The notes beneath the pieces are model-generated. The model was not told the DNA's origin and did not search any database. It saw nothing but the letters and a program-made list of their open reading frames with translations. A DNA stretch of 64,000 nucleotides from Halomonas sp. MCCC 1A13316 (lineage in GTDB: Bacteria; Pseudomonadota; Gammaproteobacteria; Pseudomonadales; Halomonadaceae). Within the stretch, counting starts at the first letter, position 1, and every line of letters starts with the position of its first letter. The position numbers were made by a program, and so were the translations under genes. The DNA is taken from assembly GCF_014931605.1 (NCBI RefSeq), contig NZ_CP053382.1, forward strand, positions 2,790,001 through 2,854,000, written 5' to 3'. Positions 47,942 through 58,286 of this stretch are shown here, in pieces.

Positions 47942-47967
47942 ACGGGCCGTCCTTCGGGGCGGCCCGT
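47942..47967 (+). terminator. Hairpin terminator after ppa
   Basis: Arms ACGGGCCG and CGGCCCGT (8 bp) enclose a loop in which CC and GG can also pair. It lies 22 nt past the ppa stop and is followed by a short T-containing tract. Confidence 0.6.
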
Positions 47968-48124
47968 TCGTATTCATGCGACACCAGGGCGCACCCGTAA
48001 GGTTCTAACGCTGCCGTCGACTGAGTTATTCTGGAACTCTGCGCTTCGCTGGTGAGACAACCCAAGCGAGTATCATGCCGCCCTGACTATCGATCGCCTT
48101 CGTACTGCCAGAGGACACCCTGCG

Positions 48125-49981
48125 TTGACTAGCCGTCATCTCGCCATACGTCTGATCTGCTGCGTGCTGTTTTGGCTGCCGCTGGCCACCCAAGCCCAGT
48201 GGTTCTCCTCGTCGTCCAGCGGCCAGGGCGACTTCCTGCCGGTCATGGAAGCGTTCCAGCCCAGTGCCTGGCATGATGGCGAAACACTCTATATCGGCTT
48301 CGAGAATGCCGAAGGCTACTACCTCTATCGACACCGGCTCGGAGTCGAGAGCCAAGACGACGCGTTCGAGGTCGGCGAGCCATCCATTCCCGCGGGTGAG
48401 TTCAAGAGCGACGAGTTCCTCGGCGACGTCTACGTCTTCTACGATCGTGTGGTCTTCGAGGCGCCGCTGCAAGGCAATGCCGAAGGCCCCCTGGACATCT
48501 CGGTCAGCTTCCAGGGCTGTGCCGATGCCGGGCTCTGCTACCCCCCCGAGCAGGTCGAACTGCAGGCTCCCGCCAGTGCCATGCCGGCCGCTTTCGTCGG
48601 CTGGCGGGACGCCGGCGACAGGGACGACGAACCCAGCGAAGACAGTTCCGCTGCGCCCCCTCCCGCTCTACAGAGCGAGGACGGCCGCTTCAGCAGCCTG
48701 ATCGGCGAAGCCAGCCTGCCGCTGGCCCTGGGCCTGTTCTTTCTCGCCGGGCTGGGCCTGACCTTCACACCCTGCGTGCTGCCGATGGTGCCGATACTCT
48801 CTTCGATCATCGTCGGCCAGCAACCCTCACGCCCGCGCGCCTTCGTTCTCTCCGCCAGCTATGTCGCCGGCATGTCGCTCACCTACGCCCTGGTCGGCGT
48901 ACTGATGGGCCTGTTCGGTGCCGGCCTCAATATGCAGGCGCACCTGCAGTCCGCCCCCGTACTGATCGTCTTCGCCCTGCTCTTCGCACTCTTCGCCCTG
49001 GCCATGTTCGGCGCCTTCGACCTGCGCCTGACGCCACGGCTTGCAGGCCGCATCGATGCCTGGCAAGCCCGCGCCCAGCGCAGCGGGCCATTGGGCCTCG
49101 CCGCCGCCGGCGCCCTCTCCGTCCTGGTGGTCTCGCCCTGCGTATCGGCACCGCTGGCCGGCGCCCTGGTGTTCATCTCCTCCACCGGCGACGCCGTGAT
49201 GGGTGGCGCCGCCCTGCTGACCCTCGGCCTGGGCATGGGCGTGCCGCTGTTGCTGGTGGGTACCTTCGGCGCCACCGCCCTGCCACGCAGCGGCGCCTGG
49301 ATGAACGGGGTCAAGATCGCCTTCGGCATCCTGCTGCTCGGCGTGGCCATCTGGCTGATCGAGCGGCTCATTCCCGCATCCGTCAGCCTGTTGCTGTGGG
49401 CGGCACTGGCAATCGGCAGCGCCCTGGCGCTGGGCGCGCTTTCGCTCAACCTGGCCCAGGGCTGGCCCCGGATGCGCCAGACCGTTGGCCTGATGTTGCT
49501 GGCCTGGGGAATCGCACTGGTGTTCGGCGCCGCCATGGGTGGCAGCGATCCACTGCGCCCTCTGGCCTCGCTTCCCTCGAGGGAGGGCACCGTCGACAGC
49601 GTAGAAGTTGTAACGGTGGAGGATTTCGAGGGGCTGCGCAGCGCGCTTCGCAAGAGTTCCGCCCAGGGCCAGCCCACCTTCGTGCACTTCACCGCCGACT
49701 GGTGCATCTCCTGCAAGCAGTTGGAGCGGCAGGTCTACCCGGCCCCCCAGGTCGCCGAGCCGCTATCGCAGTTCACCCGCATCAACGTTGACGTCACCCG
49801 CACCAACGCCACTACTCGCGAAGTGCTCGACCACTTCAGCCTGTTCGGCCCGCCGAGCCTGCTATTCTTCAGCGGGGAAGAGGAGATCCGCGAAGCCCGC
49901 ATCCAGGGTGAAGTCGGGGCCGGCGAACTCGCCAGTCACCTGCGCGGAGTACTCGACTGGTTCGAGCGACAGCAAAGTTGA
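48125..49981 (+). CDS. dsbD: Thiol:disulfide interchange protein DsbD
   Basis: Moves electrons from cytoplasmic thioredoxin to periplasmic isomerases and apocytochrome pathways. The 618-residue protein has a signal peptide, an N-terminal alpha domain with the CADAGLC pair near 130, a membrane domain of about eight helices (roughly 195-475) with TPCVLP and SPCVSAPL, and a C-terminal thioredoxin-like gamma domain with DWCISCKQLE. All three Cys pairs are intact. The start is TTG at 48125 with AGAGGA upstream; the next ATG would remove the signal peptide. Confidence 0.95.
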   Translation: MTSRHLAIRLICCVLFWLPLATQAQWFSSSSSGQGDFLPVMEAFQPSAWHDGETLYIGFENAEGYYLYRHRLGVESQDDAFEVGEPSIPAGEFKSDEFLGDVYVFYDRVVFEAPLQGNAEGPLDISVSFQGCADAGLCYPPEQVELQAPASAMPAAFVGWRDAGDRDDEPSEDSSAAPPPALQSEDGRFSSLIGEASLPLALGLFFLAGLGLTFTPCVLPMVPILSSIIVGQQPSRPRAFVLSASYVAGMSLTYALVGVLMGLFGAGLNMQAHLQSAPVLIVFALLFALFALAMFGAFDLRLTPRLAGRIDAWQARAQRSGPLGLAAAGALSVLVVSPCVSAPLAGALVFISSTGDAVMGGAALLTLGLGMGVPLLLVGTFGATALPRSGAWMNGVKIAFGILLLGVAIWLIERLIPASVSLLLWAALAIGSALALGALSLNLAQGWPRMRQTVGLMLLAWGIALVFGAAMGGSDPLRPLASLPSREGTVDSVEVVTVEDFEGLRSALRKSSAQGQPTFVHFTADWCISCKQLERQVYPAPQVAEPLSQFTRINVDVTRTNATTREVLDHFSLFGPPSLLFFSGEEEIREARIQGEVGAGELASHLRGVLDWFERQQS

Positions 49982-50194
49982 CTCTGCCCTCTCCAAGCAT
50001 GGGCGGCAGCCTGCGCGAACAGTGTTCCCGACCAACTGGACATCCCCATCGATTTTAGGCACACTCCGGCAACAACGCTTATCAAGGCCGATAGGGACGG
50101 CAATATCCGCCATCTTGCCGCGATCTATCGAAAGTTGGCTTGGGTTGACAGCGCCCTTGCCCACCCGCCATTTACCCACCGGTCGAGACTCAAC

Positions 50195-50662
50195 ATGGAT
50201 ATTCGTAAGGTCAAAAAACTGATCGAGCTGCTGGAAGAATCCAACATCAGCGAAATCGAGATTCAGGAAGGCGAAGAATCGGTGCGTATCAGCCGTCATC
50301 CCAACGGTGTCAGCTGGCCACAAGCCCCTATGCCGCAGTATGGCGCCCCGCAGGCGGCCCCTAGCCAGGCCGCCGCACCGGCTCCTGCCGCTGGACCCGC
50401 CGAGGAAGCTCCGGGCGCCACCTACCAAGGCCATGCCCTGACCTCGCCCATGGTCGGCACGTTCTATCGCAGCCCGGCGCCCGGTTCGAAGGCGTTCGTC
50501 GAAGTCGGCCAGAGCGTCAAGAAAGGCGAGACCGTGTGTATCGTCGAAGCCATGAAGATGATGAACCAGATCGAGGCCGACCGTGACGGCGTAATCGAGG
50601 CGATTCTGGTCGAGGACGGCGAGCCGGTCGAATTCGACCAGCCGATGCTCATCATTTCCTGA
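50195..50662 (+). CDS. accB: Biotin carboxyl carrier protein of acetyl-CoA carboxylase
   Basis: A 155-residue carrier with an N-terminal helix-rich segment ([18 protein letters not shown]), an Ala/Pro-rich linker (about 44-74) and a C-terminal biotinyl domain with the biotin-accepting lysine in EAMKMMNQ. I chose the ATG at 50195, where all homologues begin; longer frames upstream do not match. The ribosome-binding site is weak. It is followed by accC after 27 bp. The 213 bp before it hold no gene; in Pseudomonas aroQ lies in that place. Confidence 0.96.
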   Translation: MDIRKVKKLIELLEESNISEIEIQEGEESVRISRHPNGVSWPQAPMPQYGAPQAAPSQAAAPAPAAGPAEEAPGATYQGHALTSPMVGTFYRSPAPGSKAFVEVGQSVKKGETVCIVEAMKMMNQIEADRDGVIEAILVEDGEPVEFDQPMLIIS

Positions 50663-50689
50663 TCTTTCACCGACACTGGCGGACTCCCT

Positions 50690-52030
50690 ATGCTGGACAA
50701 GGTTCTCATCGCCAACCGCGGCGAGATCGCCCTGCGAATCCTGCGCGCCTGCAAGGAACTGGGCATCAAGACGGTCGCGGTGCACTCCAAGGCGGACCGT
50801 GAATTGATGCATGTGCGTCTGGCCGACGAGGCCGTGTGCATCGGACCGGCCTCTTCGGCACAGTCCTATCTCAATATTCCGGCGCTGATCAGCGCCGCCG
50901 AAGTCACCGACTCCAGTGCCATCCACCCCGGCTATGGCTTTCTTTCCGAGAACGCCAATTTTGCCGAGCAGGTGGAGCGCTCGGGGTTCGTGTTCATCGG
51001 ACCGCGTGCCGAGACCATTCGCCTGATGGGTGACAAGGTCAGCGCCATCGAAGCCATGAAGAAGGCCGGTGTACCCACGGTCCCCGGCTCGGATGGTCCG
51101 TTGGGCGACGACGAGGGCGACAACATCACCACCGCTCGGCGCATCGGCTATCCTGTGATCATCAAGGCCGCCGCCGGCGGCGGCGGTCGCGGCATGCGCG
51201 TGGTGCATGCCGAAGGCCACCTGCTCTCGGCGATCAACGTGACCCGCACAGAGGCCCACTCGGCTTTCGGTGACGGCACGGTGTACATGGAGAAGTTCCT
51301 CGAGCGGCCGCGTCACGTCGAGGTCCAGGTACTGGCCGACGGCCAGGGCAACGCCATACACCTCTACGATCGTGACTGTTCGCTGCAGCGCCGTCATCAG
51401 AAGGTGCTGGAAGAGGCTCCCGCCCCCGGCATCGACCCGGCCGCCCGGGCCAAGGTACTCGAAGCGTGTCGCGAAGCCTGCATCGAGATCGGTTATCGCG
51501 GTGCCGGTACCTTCGAGTTCCTCTACGAGGACGGCCAGTTCTTCTTCATCGAGATGAATACCCGCGTGCAGGTGGAGCACCCCGTCACCGAGATGGTCAC
51601 CGGCGTGGATATCGTGCGCGAACAGCTGCGTATCGCCTCGGGTCTGCCGCTCTCGATCCGCCAGGAGGACGTCAAGGTCCTTGGCCATGCCTTCGAGTGT
51701 CGTATCAACGCCGAGGACCCACGCACGTTCATGCCTTCGCCCGGCAAAGTCACCCTCTACCACCCACCGGGTGGACTGGGTGTGCGCATGGACTCGCACC
51801 TCTACACCGGCTATACGGTGCCACCTCACTACGATTCGCTGATCGGCAAGCTGATCACCTGGGGCGACAGCCGCGAGATCGCGCTGACGCGCATGCGCAA
51901 CGGTCTCGACGAGCTGCTGGTGGAGGGCATCAAGACCAATACCGACCTGCACAAGGATCTGGTTCGTGACGGCCACTTCCAGCAGGGCGGCGTCAACATT
52001 CATTACCTGGAGAAGAAGCTCGGCTCCTAG
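50690..52030 (+). CDS. accC: Biotin carboxylase
   Basis: ATP-dependent carboxylation of biotin on AccB, the first half-reaction of acetyl-CoA carboxylase. The 446-residue protein is a complete ATP-grasp enzyme with [51 protein letters not shown] and GLGVRMDSH. These intact motifs serve as an in-window reference for the decayed homologue at 24046-25074. Normal length. Confidence 0.98.
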   Translation: MLDKVLIANRGEIALRILRACKELGIKTVAVHSKADRELMHVRLADEAVCIGPASSAQSYLNIPALISAAEVTDSSAIHPGYGFLSENANFAEQVERSGFVFIGPRAETIRLMGDKVSAIEAMKKAGVPTVPGSDGPLGDDEGDNITTARRIGYPVIIKAAAGGGGRGMRVVHAEGHLLSAINVTRTEAHSAFGDGTVYMEKFLERPRHVEVQVLADGQGNAIHLYDRDCSLQRRHQKVLEEAPAPGIDPAARAKVLEACREACIEIGYRGAGTFEFLYEDGQFFFIEMNTRVQVEHPVTEMVTGVDIVREQLRIASGLPLSIRQEDVKVLGHAFECRINAEDPRTFMPSPGKVTLYHPPGGLGVRMDSHLYTGYTVPPHYDSLIGKLITWGDSREIALTRMRNGLDELLVEGIKTNTDLHKDLVRDGHFQQGGVNIHYLEKKLGS

Positions 52031-52107
52031 ACGAGCAGTGGATCCGAACATCGCTCCCGACGGGGTGGCCACGGCCACCCCGCTTGCGTCATGCACAGGA
52101 GATCGCC

Positions 52108-53022
52108 ATGCCCTGGCTGCAACTCAAGGCCCGCATCGCCCCGGAGCAGGCCGAACTGCTCGAGGAGCTGCTACTGGCCGAAGGCGCCACCGCCATTACC
52201 CTGCAGGATGCCCACGACGACCCGGTTTTCGAGCCCGAGCGCGGCACCACGCCGCTATGGAACGAGACGGTGCTGACTGGGCTTTATGACGACCTCGAAG
52301 GCCTCGAGGCAATGCTCGAGCGTCTGGCAGCGGCCTGGGCCGAAACCCTGCCCGAAGACCCCTGCCCGATCATCGAGCACGAGCTGCTCGCCGATCGCGA
52401 CTGGGAGCGCGAGTGGATGGAGGACTTCAAGCCGCTGCGCATGGGCCAACGGTTGTGGATCGTTCCCAGTTGGCACCAAGCTCCCGTTCTGGATGCCGTC
52501 AACTTGAACCTGGACCCGGGCCTGGCCTTCGGTACCGGCACCCATCCGACCACGGCGCTGTGCCTCGAGTGGCTCGATGCGCTGGCCTTGGCGGGTGATC
52601 TCGATGGCATCGAGCTGCTCGACGTAGGCTGCGGCTCCGGCATCCTTGCCATCGCCGCCCTCAAGCTGGGTGCGGCGCTTGCCACCGGCACCGACATCGA
52701 CCCCCAGGCACTTCAGGCCAGCCGCGACAACGCCGAGCGTAACGACATCGCGGAGCACGAACTCACTCTGCGCTATCCCGAACAGCTGGATAGCGGACGT
52801 CGCTTTCCGCTGGTAGTGGCCAACATTCTGGCAGGCCCCTTGGTGGAGCTGGCCCCGATGATTGCCGGCCATGTGGCCCGGGGTGGTCGGTTGGCCCTGT
52901 CGGGTATTCTCGAGCGTCAGGCCGACGAGGTGCTCGACGCCTATCGTGACCAAGGACTGATCATGGATGAGCCAAGCGTTCGCGAAGGCTGGGTCCGGCT
53001 CAGCGGGCGTCGACCGGCCTAA
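52108..53022 (+). CDS. prmA: Ribosomal protein L11 methyltransferase
   Basis: SAM-dependent enzyme that trimethylates L11. The 304-residue protein has an N-terminal substrate-binding domain with the acidic ATAITLQD segment, [13 protein letters not shown], the SAM-binding [18 protein letters not shown] and NILAGPL. The ATG at 52108 has AGGAG 6 nt upstream; an in-frame ATG at 52084 is less well placed. It is downstream of accC as in related genomes. Confidence 0.96.
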   Translation: MPWLQLKARIAPEQAELLEELLLAEGATAITLQDAHDDPVFEPERGTTPLWNETVLTGLYDDLEGLEAMLERLAAAWAETLPEDPCPIIEHELLADRDWEREWMEDFKPLRMGQRLWIVPSWHQAPVLDAVNLNLDPGLAFGTGTHPTTALCLEWLDALALAGDLDGIELLDVGCGSGILAIAALKLGAALATGTDIDPQALQASRDNAERNDIAEHELTLRYPEQLDSGRRFPLVVANILAGPLVELAPMIAGHVARGGRLALSGILERQADEVLDAYRDQGLIMDEPSVREGWVRLSGRRPA

Positions 53023-53100
53023 GCCTCGGTACCTTTATCGCCTTCACCCTGCCCCTTCGGGGGCGTATGATAAGCAACCCCGAGTTCACCGATCCGTCTC

Positions 53101-54144
53101 ATGACCGATACTCGCCCGCTGCCCCAGATCGGCCGGCACCGCCTGCCCAATCGAGTCATCCTGGCCCCCATGGCCGGCGTGACCGACCGCCCGTTTCGCC
53201 AGCTCTGCCGCCGCCTGGGGGCGGGGCTGGTGGTCGGTGAAATGGTCACGTCGGATCCTGCCCTGTGGCATACGCGCAAGTCGCGCCAACGCATGGACCA
53301 CCGCGGTGAACCCGGCCCCCGGGCCGTGCAGATCGCTGGCGGTGACGCCGCCATGCTGGCCGAAGCGGCACGCCTCAATGCCGATCAGGGCGCCGAGATC
53401 ATCGACATCAACATGGGCTGCCCGGCCAAGAAGGTCTGCAACAAGGCCGCTGGATCTGCTCTGCTGCGCGACGAGGCTCTGGTGGCCGAGATCCTCGAGG
53501 CGGTGGTGGCGGCGGTCGATGTTCCGGTGACGCTGAAGATACGCACCGGCTGGTGTGCCGGGAGCAATAACGGCGTGCGCGTCGCTCGCCTGGCGGAAGC
53601 CGCTGGTATCCAGGCGCTGGCGGTGCACGGTCGCCACCGCCAGCAGCGCTACCAGGGCGAAGCCGAATACGACACCATTGCCGCCATCAAACAGGCCGTG
53701 CGCATTCCCGTATTCGCCAACGGCGATATCGACTCTCCACGCAAGGCAGCCCAGGTTCTGGACTATACTGGTGCGGATGCGGTGATGGTCGGCCGCGGCG
53801 CGCAGGGCAACCCTTGGATTTTTCGCGAAATCGACCACTATCTGCGCCATGGGCGCAGCTGCCCATTGCCCGAACCGCGGGAGAGGGTCAGTGTATTGCA
53901 GGGGCATCTTCACGCCCTACATGAATTTTATGGCGACTACATGGGTGTGCGAATCGCGCGCAAACACCTCGGTTGGTACCTCGCCAGCGACTGCCGTTTC
54001 AATTCCGAACGGCAGCGCGAGCTTCGGGCAACCTTCAATGCCCTCGAGCAGCCTGACGAACAGTATGACTTCATCGACGACCTCTTTTGCCCCGAGGGTA
54101 GAGCCGACCTCTCTCGGGCATCGCATGGAATCAGTGCCGCATGA
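53101..54144 (+). CDS. dusB: tRNA-dihydrouridine synthase B
   Basis: FMN enzyme that reduces uridines in the tRNA D-loop. The 347-residue protein shows LAPMAGVTDRPFR, NMGCPAKKVCNKAAGSALL with the catalytic Cys, TLKIRTGWCAG and GRGAQGNPWIFREI. Its end overlaps the fis start by 4 nt (ATGA). The dusB-fis pairing is the conserved gammaproteobacterial arrangement, so fis probably shares the dusB promoter. Confidence 0.97.
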   Translation: MTDTRPLPQIGRHRLPNRVILAPMAGVTDRPFRQLCRRLGAGLVVGEMVTSDPALWHTRKSRQRMDHRGEPGPRAVQIAGGDAAMLAEAARLNADQGAEIIDINMGCPAKKVCNKAAGSALLRDEALVAEILEAVVAAVDVPVTLKIRTGWCAGSNNGVRVARLAEAAGIQALAVHGRHRQQRYQGEAEYDTIAAIKQAVRIPVFANGDIDSPRKAAQVLDYTGADAVMVGRGAQGNPWIFREIDHYLRHGRSCPLPEPRERVSVLQGHLHALHEFYGDYMGVRIARKHLGWYLASDCRFNSERQRELRATFNALEQPDEQYDFIDDLFCPEGRADLSRASHGISAA

Positions 54145-54479
54145 ATCGTGAAGCTTTCAATCGCAACGCCGATCTGCCAGGCCTGGAAGCCAGCTCCTGT
54201 GCCGGTCTGCCGGAATTCGACAGTCTCTCACTGCCATCGGCCACGTTGGCTGAACAGCCACTGCGTGAAGCCGTGGACGCCGCCATGCGACGCTACTTCG
54301 ACCACCTCGATGGCGGCACCGTGACCGACCTCTACGCCATGGTGATGGCCGAAGTCGAGGCGCCGCTGCTGGCCAGCGTGCTCGAATACACCCAGGGCAA
54401 CCAGACCCGTGCCGCCGAGATGCTTGGCCTCAACCGCGGCACGCTGCGCAAGAAACTCAAGCAGCACGACCTGATCTGA
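54141..54479 (+). CDS. fis: DNA-binding protein Fis
   Basis: Nucleoid protein that bends DNA and activates growth-rate-controlled promoters. The 112-residue protein has a C-terminal helix-turn-helix reading [23 protein letters not shown], nearly the canonical Fis sequence. The N-terminus is ~14 residues longer than E. coli Fis and of low similarity. It overlaps dusB, so translation is coupled. Confidence 0.96.
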   Translation: MNREAFNRNADLPGLEASSCAGLPEFDSLSLPSATLAEQPLREAVDAAMRRYFDHLDGGTVTDLYAMVMAEVEAPLLASVLEYTQGNQTRAAEMLGLNRGTLRKKLKQHDLI

Positions 54480-54552
54480 ACCCGGCCGACACGGGCAGCC
54501 TCGGCTGACCGTGCCGGTTCATTTCCACATCAACATAGAGTTGCATCCCATC

Positions 54553-56133
54553 ATGGCCCAAGCCTCCCCCACCCCGGTACGCCGCGCGCTGATCAGTGTC
54601 TCCGACAAGACCGGCATCGTCGACTTCGCCCGAGAACTGTCCGGGCACGGGGTTGAACTGCTCTCCACCGGCGGCACCTTCCGCTTGCTGCAGGAGAAGG
54701 GCATTGCCGTTACCGAGGTGTCCGAGCACACCGGCTTTCCCGAGATCATGGACGGTCGCGTCAAGACCCTGCATCCCAAGATCCACGGCGGCATCCTGGG
54801 GCGTCGCGGCCAGGATGATGAAGTGATGTCAGAACACGGCATCGCGCCCATCGACATGGTGGTGGTCAACCTCTACCCCTTCGCCCAGACCGTGGCCAAG
54901 CCGGACTGCTCCCTCGAAGATGCCATTGAGAACATCGACATCGGCGGCCCGACCATGGTCCGTGCCTGTGCCAAGAACCACGCCCACACCACCATCATGG
55001 TAGACGCCGGCGACTATGCCCGAGTATTGGCCGAGATCGCCTCCAACGACGGAGCCGTAAGCGACGCAACGCGCTTCGACCTGGCGGTGAAGGCCTTCGA
55101 GCATACCGCCGGCTACGATGCCGCCATCGCCGATTACCTGGGCCAACGGGTGCCTGGAGGCGAGGATGGCTTCCCGCGCACCTACAACGTACAGTTTGTC
55201 AAGAAGCAGACTATGCGCTACGGCGAGAACCCGCACCAGAGCGCGGCGTTCTATGTCGAGGCCGACGCCCGCGAAGCCAGCGTCGCCACCGCCCGCCAGC
55301 TGCAAGGCAAGGAACTGTCGTTCAACAACGTGGCCGACACCGACGCCGCCTTCGAGTGCGTCAAGAGCTTCACCGAAATCGCCTGTGTGATCGTCAAGCA
55401 TGCCAACCCTTGCGGCGTGGCGGTCGGCACTACACTCCGTGAGGCTTACGACAAGGCATTCGCCACCGACCCAACCAGCGCCTTCGGCGGTATCATCGCC
55501 TTCAACCAGCCACTGGATGCCGATACTGCCCGCGCCATCATCGACCGTCAGTTCGTCGAGGTGATCATCGCCCCCGGGGTCGATGAAGCGGCTGCCGCCA
55601 TCGTGGCCGAGAAGCAGAACGTGCGCCTGCTCGACGTGGGCGACAACTGGCCCGGCCAGCGTGAGCATGCCCACGATTTCAAGCGCGTCACCGGCGGGCT
55701 GCTGGTGCAGGATCGCGACCTGGGGATGGTCGGCCGTGACGAACTCACCGTGGTCACCGAGCGCGTTCCCTCCGAGCAGGAGATGCGCGACCTGGCCTTC
55801 GCCTGGAAGGTAGCCAAGTACGTCAAGTCCAATGCCATCGTCTATGCCAAGGGCGGCCAGACCATCGGTGTCGGCGCCGGCCAGATGAGCCGCGTCTACT
55901 CGGCCAGGATCGCCGGTATCAAGGCCGCCGATGAAAACCTCTCGGTGCCAGGCTCGGTAATGGCCTCCGACGCCTTCTTCCCGTTCCGCGACGGCATCGA
56001 CGCTGCAGCGACGGCCGGCATCACCGCAGTGATCCAGCCCGGCGGCTCCATGCGCGACCAGGAAGTGATCGACGCCGCCAACGAGGCCGGAATCGCCATG
56101 GTGTTCACCGGCATGCGCCACTTTAGGCACTGA
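54553..56133 (+). CDS. purH: Bifunctional AICAR transformylase / IMP cyclohydrolase
   Basis: Last two steps of IMP synthesis. The 526-residue protein has the N-terminal cyclohydrolase domain ([26 protein letters not shown]) and the C-terminal transformylase domain ([47 protein letters not shown]). I chose the ATG at 54553, where homologues begin; a GTG at 54511 would add 14 residues. purD, which often follows purH, is absent here; a terminator follows instead. Confidence 0.97.
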   Translation: MAQASPTPVRRALISVSDKTGIVDFARELSGHGVELLSTGGTFRLLQEKGIAVTEVSEHTGFPEIMDGRVKTLHPKIHGGILGRRGQDDEVMSEHGIAPIDMVVVNLYPFAQTVAKPDCSLEDAIENIDIGGPTMVRACAKNHAHTTIMVDAGDYARVLAEIASNDGAVSDATRFDLAVKAFEHTAGYDAAIADYLGQRVPGGEDGFPRTYNVQFVKKQTMRYGENPHQSAAFYVEADAREASVATARQLQGKELSFNNVADTDAAFECVKSFTEIACVIVKHANPCGVAVGTTLREAYDKAFATDPTSAFGGIIAFNQPLDADTARAIIDRQFVEVIIAPGVDEAAAAIVAEKQNVRLLDVGDNWPGQREHAHDFKRVTGGLLVQDRDLGMVGRDELTVVTERVPSEQEMRDLAFAWKVAKYVKSNAIVYAKGGQTIGVGAGQMSRVYSARIAGIKAADENLSVPGSVMASDAFFPFRDGIDAAATAGITAVIQPGGSMRDQEVIDAANEAGIAMVFTGMRHFRH

Positions 56134-56173
56134 CGCTCGCCGAGCTGCAAGGAGCAAGTGGCAAGTCGCACGC

Positions 56174-56210
56174 AAAACCCCACCTGGGCTAGACGCCCGT
56201 GTGGGGTTTT
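56174..56210 (+). terminator. Rho-independent terminator of purH
   Basis: The outer stem AAAACCCCAC/GTGGGGTTTT (10 bp) encloses a second stem GGGC/GCCC, and the stem's own 3' T-run acts as the U-tract. It lies 41 nt after the purH stop. Confidence 0.88.
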
Positions 56211-56234
56211 CGCGTTATGCTTCTCTACCTCGAG

Positions 56235-56350
56235 AAACGGTGCGAGCGACGGTCAGACAAGGCGAAAACTGGCGAAGAAGCGGAGCTTACTGTTGTAAGT
56301 GAGCATTCTAAGCCAGTTTTCAACGCCGTATGACCGAGCGCAGCCCGTTT
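56235..56350. repeat. Imperfect ~115-bp palindrome, possible dispersed extragenic element
   Basis: Two arms of about 40 nt are inverted copies with small gaps: 56235-56273 ends in GGCGAAAACTGGC and 56312-56350 begins GCCAGTTTTCAACGCC. Both outer ends carry AAACGG/CCGTTT. The 38-nt centre holds a small hairpin, CTTAC-TGTT-GTAAG (56286-56299). The element ends at the gabD stop. It has the look of a dispersed intergenic palindrome, but only one copy is in the window. Confidence 0.6.
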
Positions 56351-56351
56351 A

Positions 56352-57809
56352 TTAACCAAGATCGATGCAGAGGTACTTGGTTTCGAGAAACTCCTCGATC
56401 CCCTGGTGGCCGCCCTCGCGTCCGAGGCCGGATGCCTTGACGCCGCCGAACGGCGCCGCGGTGTTGGAGATCAGGCCGGTGTTGATGCCCACCATGCCGT
56501 ACTCCAGTGCATCGGCAACGCGCCACACACGACCCAGGTCGCGCGAGTAGAAGTAGGAGGCGAGCCCGTACTGGGTGTCGTTGGCCATGCGCACGGCGTC
56601 TTCCTCGTCCTCGAAGGGAAACACCGCCGCTAGCGGGCCGAAGGTCTCTTCCTGGGCCACCTTCATGTCGTCATTGGCGAAGCTGATCAACGTCGGCGAG
56701 AAGAAGTTGCCACCCAGCGGATGGGGGTGGCCGCCGAGCAGCAGCTCCGCTCCCTTGTCGACGGCATCGTGTACGTGCTCGCTGACCTTGGCCACGGCAT
56801 TCTCGTCGATCAGCGGCCCGATGTTGATGTCGGGCTCGGTGCCGTCGCCTACCTTGAGCTCGCTGTTCATCGCCACTGCCAGTTTCTCGCAGAAGGCATT
56901 GACCACGCTGGACTGAACCAGGAAACGGTTGGTGCAGATGCAGGTCTGGCCGGCATTGCGGAACTTGGCCGCCATGGCCCCTTCCACCGCCGCATCCAGG
57001 TCGGCATCCTCGAAGACGAGGAACGGCGCGTTGCCGCCCAGCTCCAGCGAGATTTTCTGAATATGCTGTGAGGCTCTCGACATCAGCTCGCGACCCACCT
57101 CGGTGGAGCCGGTAAAGGTGATCTTGCGCACCAGCGGAGATTCAGTCATGGCCGCGGCAATCTCGGCGGCACGGCCCGGCACCACGTTGAACACTCCGCG
57201 GGGCACCCCGGCGCGCTCGGCCAGCAGCGCCATGGCAGTGGCCGAGAACGGCGTCTGGCTGGCCGGCTTGATCACGATGGTACAGCCTGCCGCCAGCGCC
57301 GCCCCGGCCTTGCGTGTGATCATGGCAGCGGGGAAGTTCCATGGCGTGATTGCACCGACCACGCCGACCGGCTGCTTGGTGATCACGATGCGCTGGTTGG
57401 GCTTGGCGGCGGGAATGGTCTCGCCATAGACCCGTCGGGCCTCCTCGGCGAACCAGCGCAAGAAGCTCGCTGCATAAGCGATCTCGCCGGCGGCCTCCTT
57501 GAGCGGCTTGCCCTGCTCGTGGGTCATGATCATTGCCAGGTCGTCCTGATGCTCGAACATCAGGTCGTGCCATTTCATCAAGATGTCGGCCCGCTCCTGC
57601 GCGGTGAGCGCTCTCCAGCCGACCAGCGCCTTATCGGCAGCGGCAATGGCACGTTCGGTCTCACTCCGGCCCAACCTGGGCACGGTGCCGAAGGTCTCTC
57701 CTGTCGCTGGATTGACGACCTCGATCTGTTCGCCACTGTCGGCGGCTACCCAACTGCCGTCGATATAGGCGAAAGGGCAATAAAGCTGTGTTTCCTTGAG
57801 GGCTTCCAT
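56352..57809 (-). CDS. gabD: NAD(P)-dependent succinate-semialdehyde dehydrogenase
   Basis: A 485-residue aldehyde dehydrogenase. Catalytic residues are in LELGGNAPF (Glu) and NAGQTCICTNR (Cys), with the GabD-type segments TPWNFPAAMITRK and FTGSTEVGRELM. The closest match is the GabD family, which oxidises succinate semialdehyde from GABA or related routes; glutarate-semialdehyde activity is also possible. The neighbours give no support from gabT or other GABA genes. Complete, normal length. Confidence 0.87.
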   Translation of the reverse strand: MEALKETQLYCPFAYIDGSWVAADSGEQIEVVNPATGETFGTVPRLGRSETERAIAAADKALVGWRALTAQERADILMKWHDLMFEHQDDLAMIMTHEQGKPLKEAAGEIAYAASFLRWFAEEARRVYGETIPAAKPNQRIVITKQPVGVVGAITPWNFPAAMITRKAGAALAAGCTIVIKPASQTPFSATAMALLAERAGVPRGVFNVVPGRAAEIAAAMTESPLVRKITFTGSTEVGRELMSRASQHIQKISLELGGNAPFLVFEDADLDAAVEGAMAAKFRNAGQTCICTNRFLVQSSVVNAFCEKLAVAMNSELKVGDGTEPDINIGPLIDENAVAKVSEHVHDAVDKGAELLLGGHPHPLGGNFFSPTLISFANDDMKVAQEETFGPLAAVFPFEDEEDAVRMANDTQYGLASYFYSRDLGRVWRVADALEYGMVGINTGLISNTAAPFGGVKASGLGREGGHQGIEEFLETKYLCIDLG

Positions 57810-57878
57810 GTTGTCTCTCCTGGCCTCAGCGGGCCCTGTACCGAGTGAAGTGAATTCGTGCCAAGCCTTGCCCCCCTC

Positions 57879-58196
57879 TCACTGGGCCTCGCTGCTGCGT
57901 TGCTCGGGTACGCTCTCGGGAATGCCTTCCTGTACTGGCGGCTGAAGCATAGCGTTAAGTATGGCAAGTATCAGGGCCAGCGCGATGGCTATCCAGCATA
58001 ATGCGCGGCCAACGTAGCGCCCGGGCTGGCGTTGGACCTGGCGCAGGCCCATCACGGCGAAGATGGCGGCGGCGAGATTCAATGGCAGCAGGCTGCCCTG
58101 AAACAGCAGGGCGACGAGCGCCGTTACGATGGCCGTCATGGCCCAGGGGGCATGGCGGCGCCGCGGCGTGTCACGGGAGGGGCAGTCACGTTCCAA
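57879..58196 (-). CDS. Small two-helix membrane protein (DUF4190-like), unknown
   Basis: A 105-residue protein with a short basic N-terminus, two hydrophobic helices (about 19-48 and 63-85) joined by a QVQRQPGRYVGRAL loop, and an acidic C-terminal tail. The helix-loop-helix with GR before the second helix is like DUF4190 proteins, but the match is weak. The start is TTG at 58196; an ATG at 58139 is possible. No function can be assigned. Confidence 0.5.
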   Translation of the reverse strand: MERDCPSRDTPRRRHAPWAMTAIVTALVALLFQGSLLPLNLAAAIFAVMGLRQVQRQPGRYVGRALCWIAIALALILAILNAMLQPPVQEGIPESVPEQRSSEAQ

Positions 58197-58286
58197 CGAA
58201 TCGTCTCTCTATCGGTTCGGCAGTATGGCCTCATGCTAAGCGCAAAGACCCTTTGTCACCAACCCTGGGGAAAGACGTGAATAACT

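Noticed and set aside
49982..50194. A remnant of aroQ before accB
   Set aside because: No dehydroquinase motif is seen in any frame of the 213 bp.
49862..52096. A 744-codon open frame on the minus strand across accB and accC
   Set aside because: It lies fully antisense to accB/accC, shows no family motif and is explained by high GC content with few stops in the shadow frame.
54829..56175. A 448-codon open frame opposite purH
   Set aside because: It is a shadow frame of purH and begins inside the purH terminator region.
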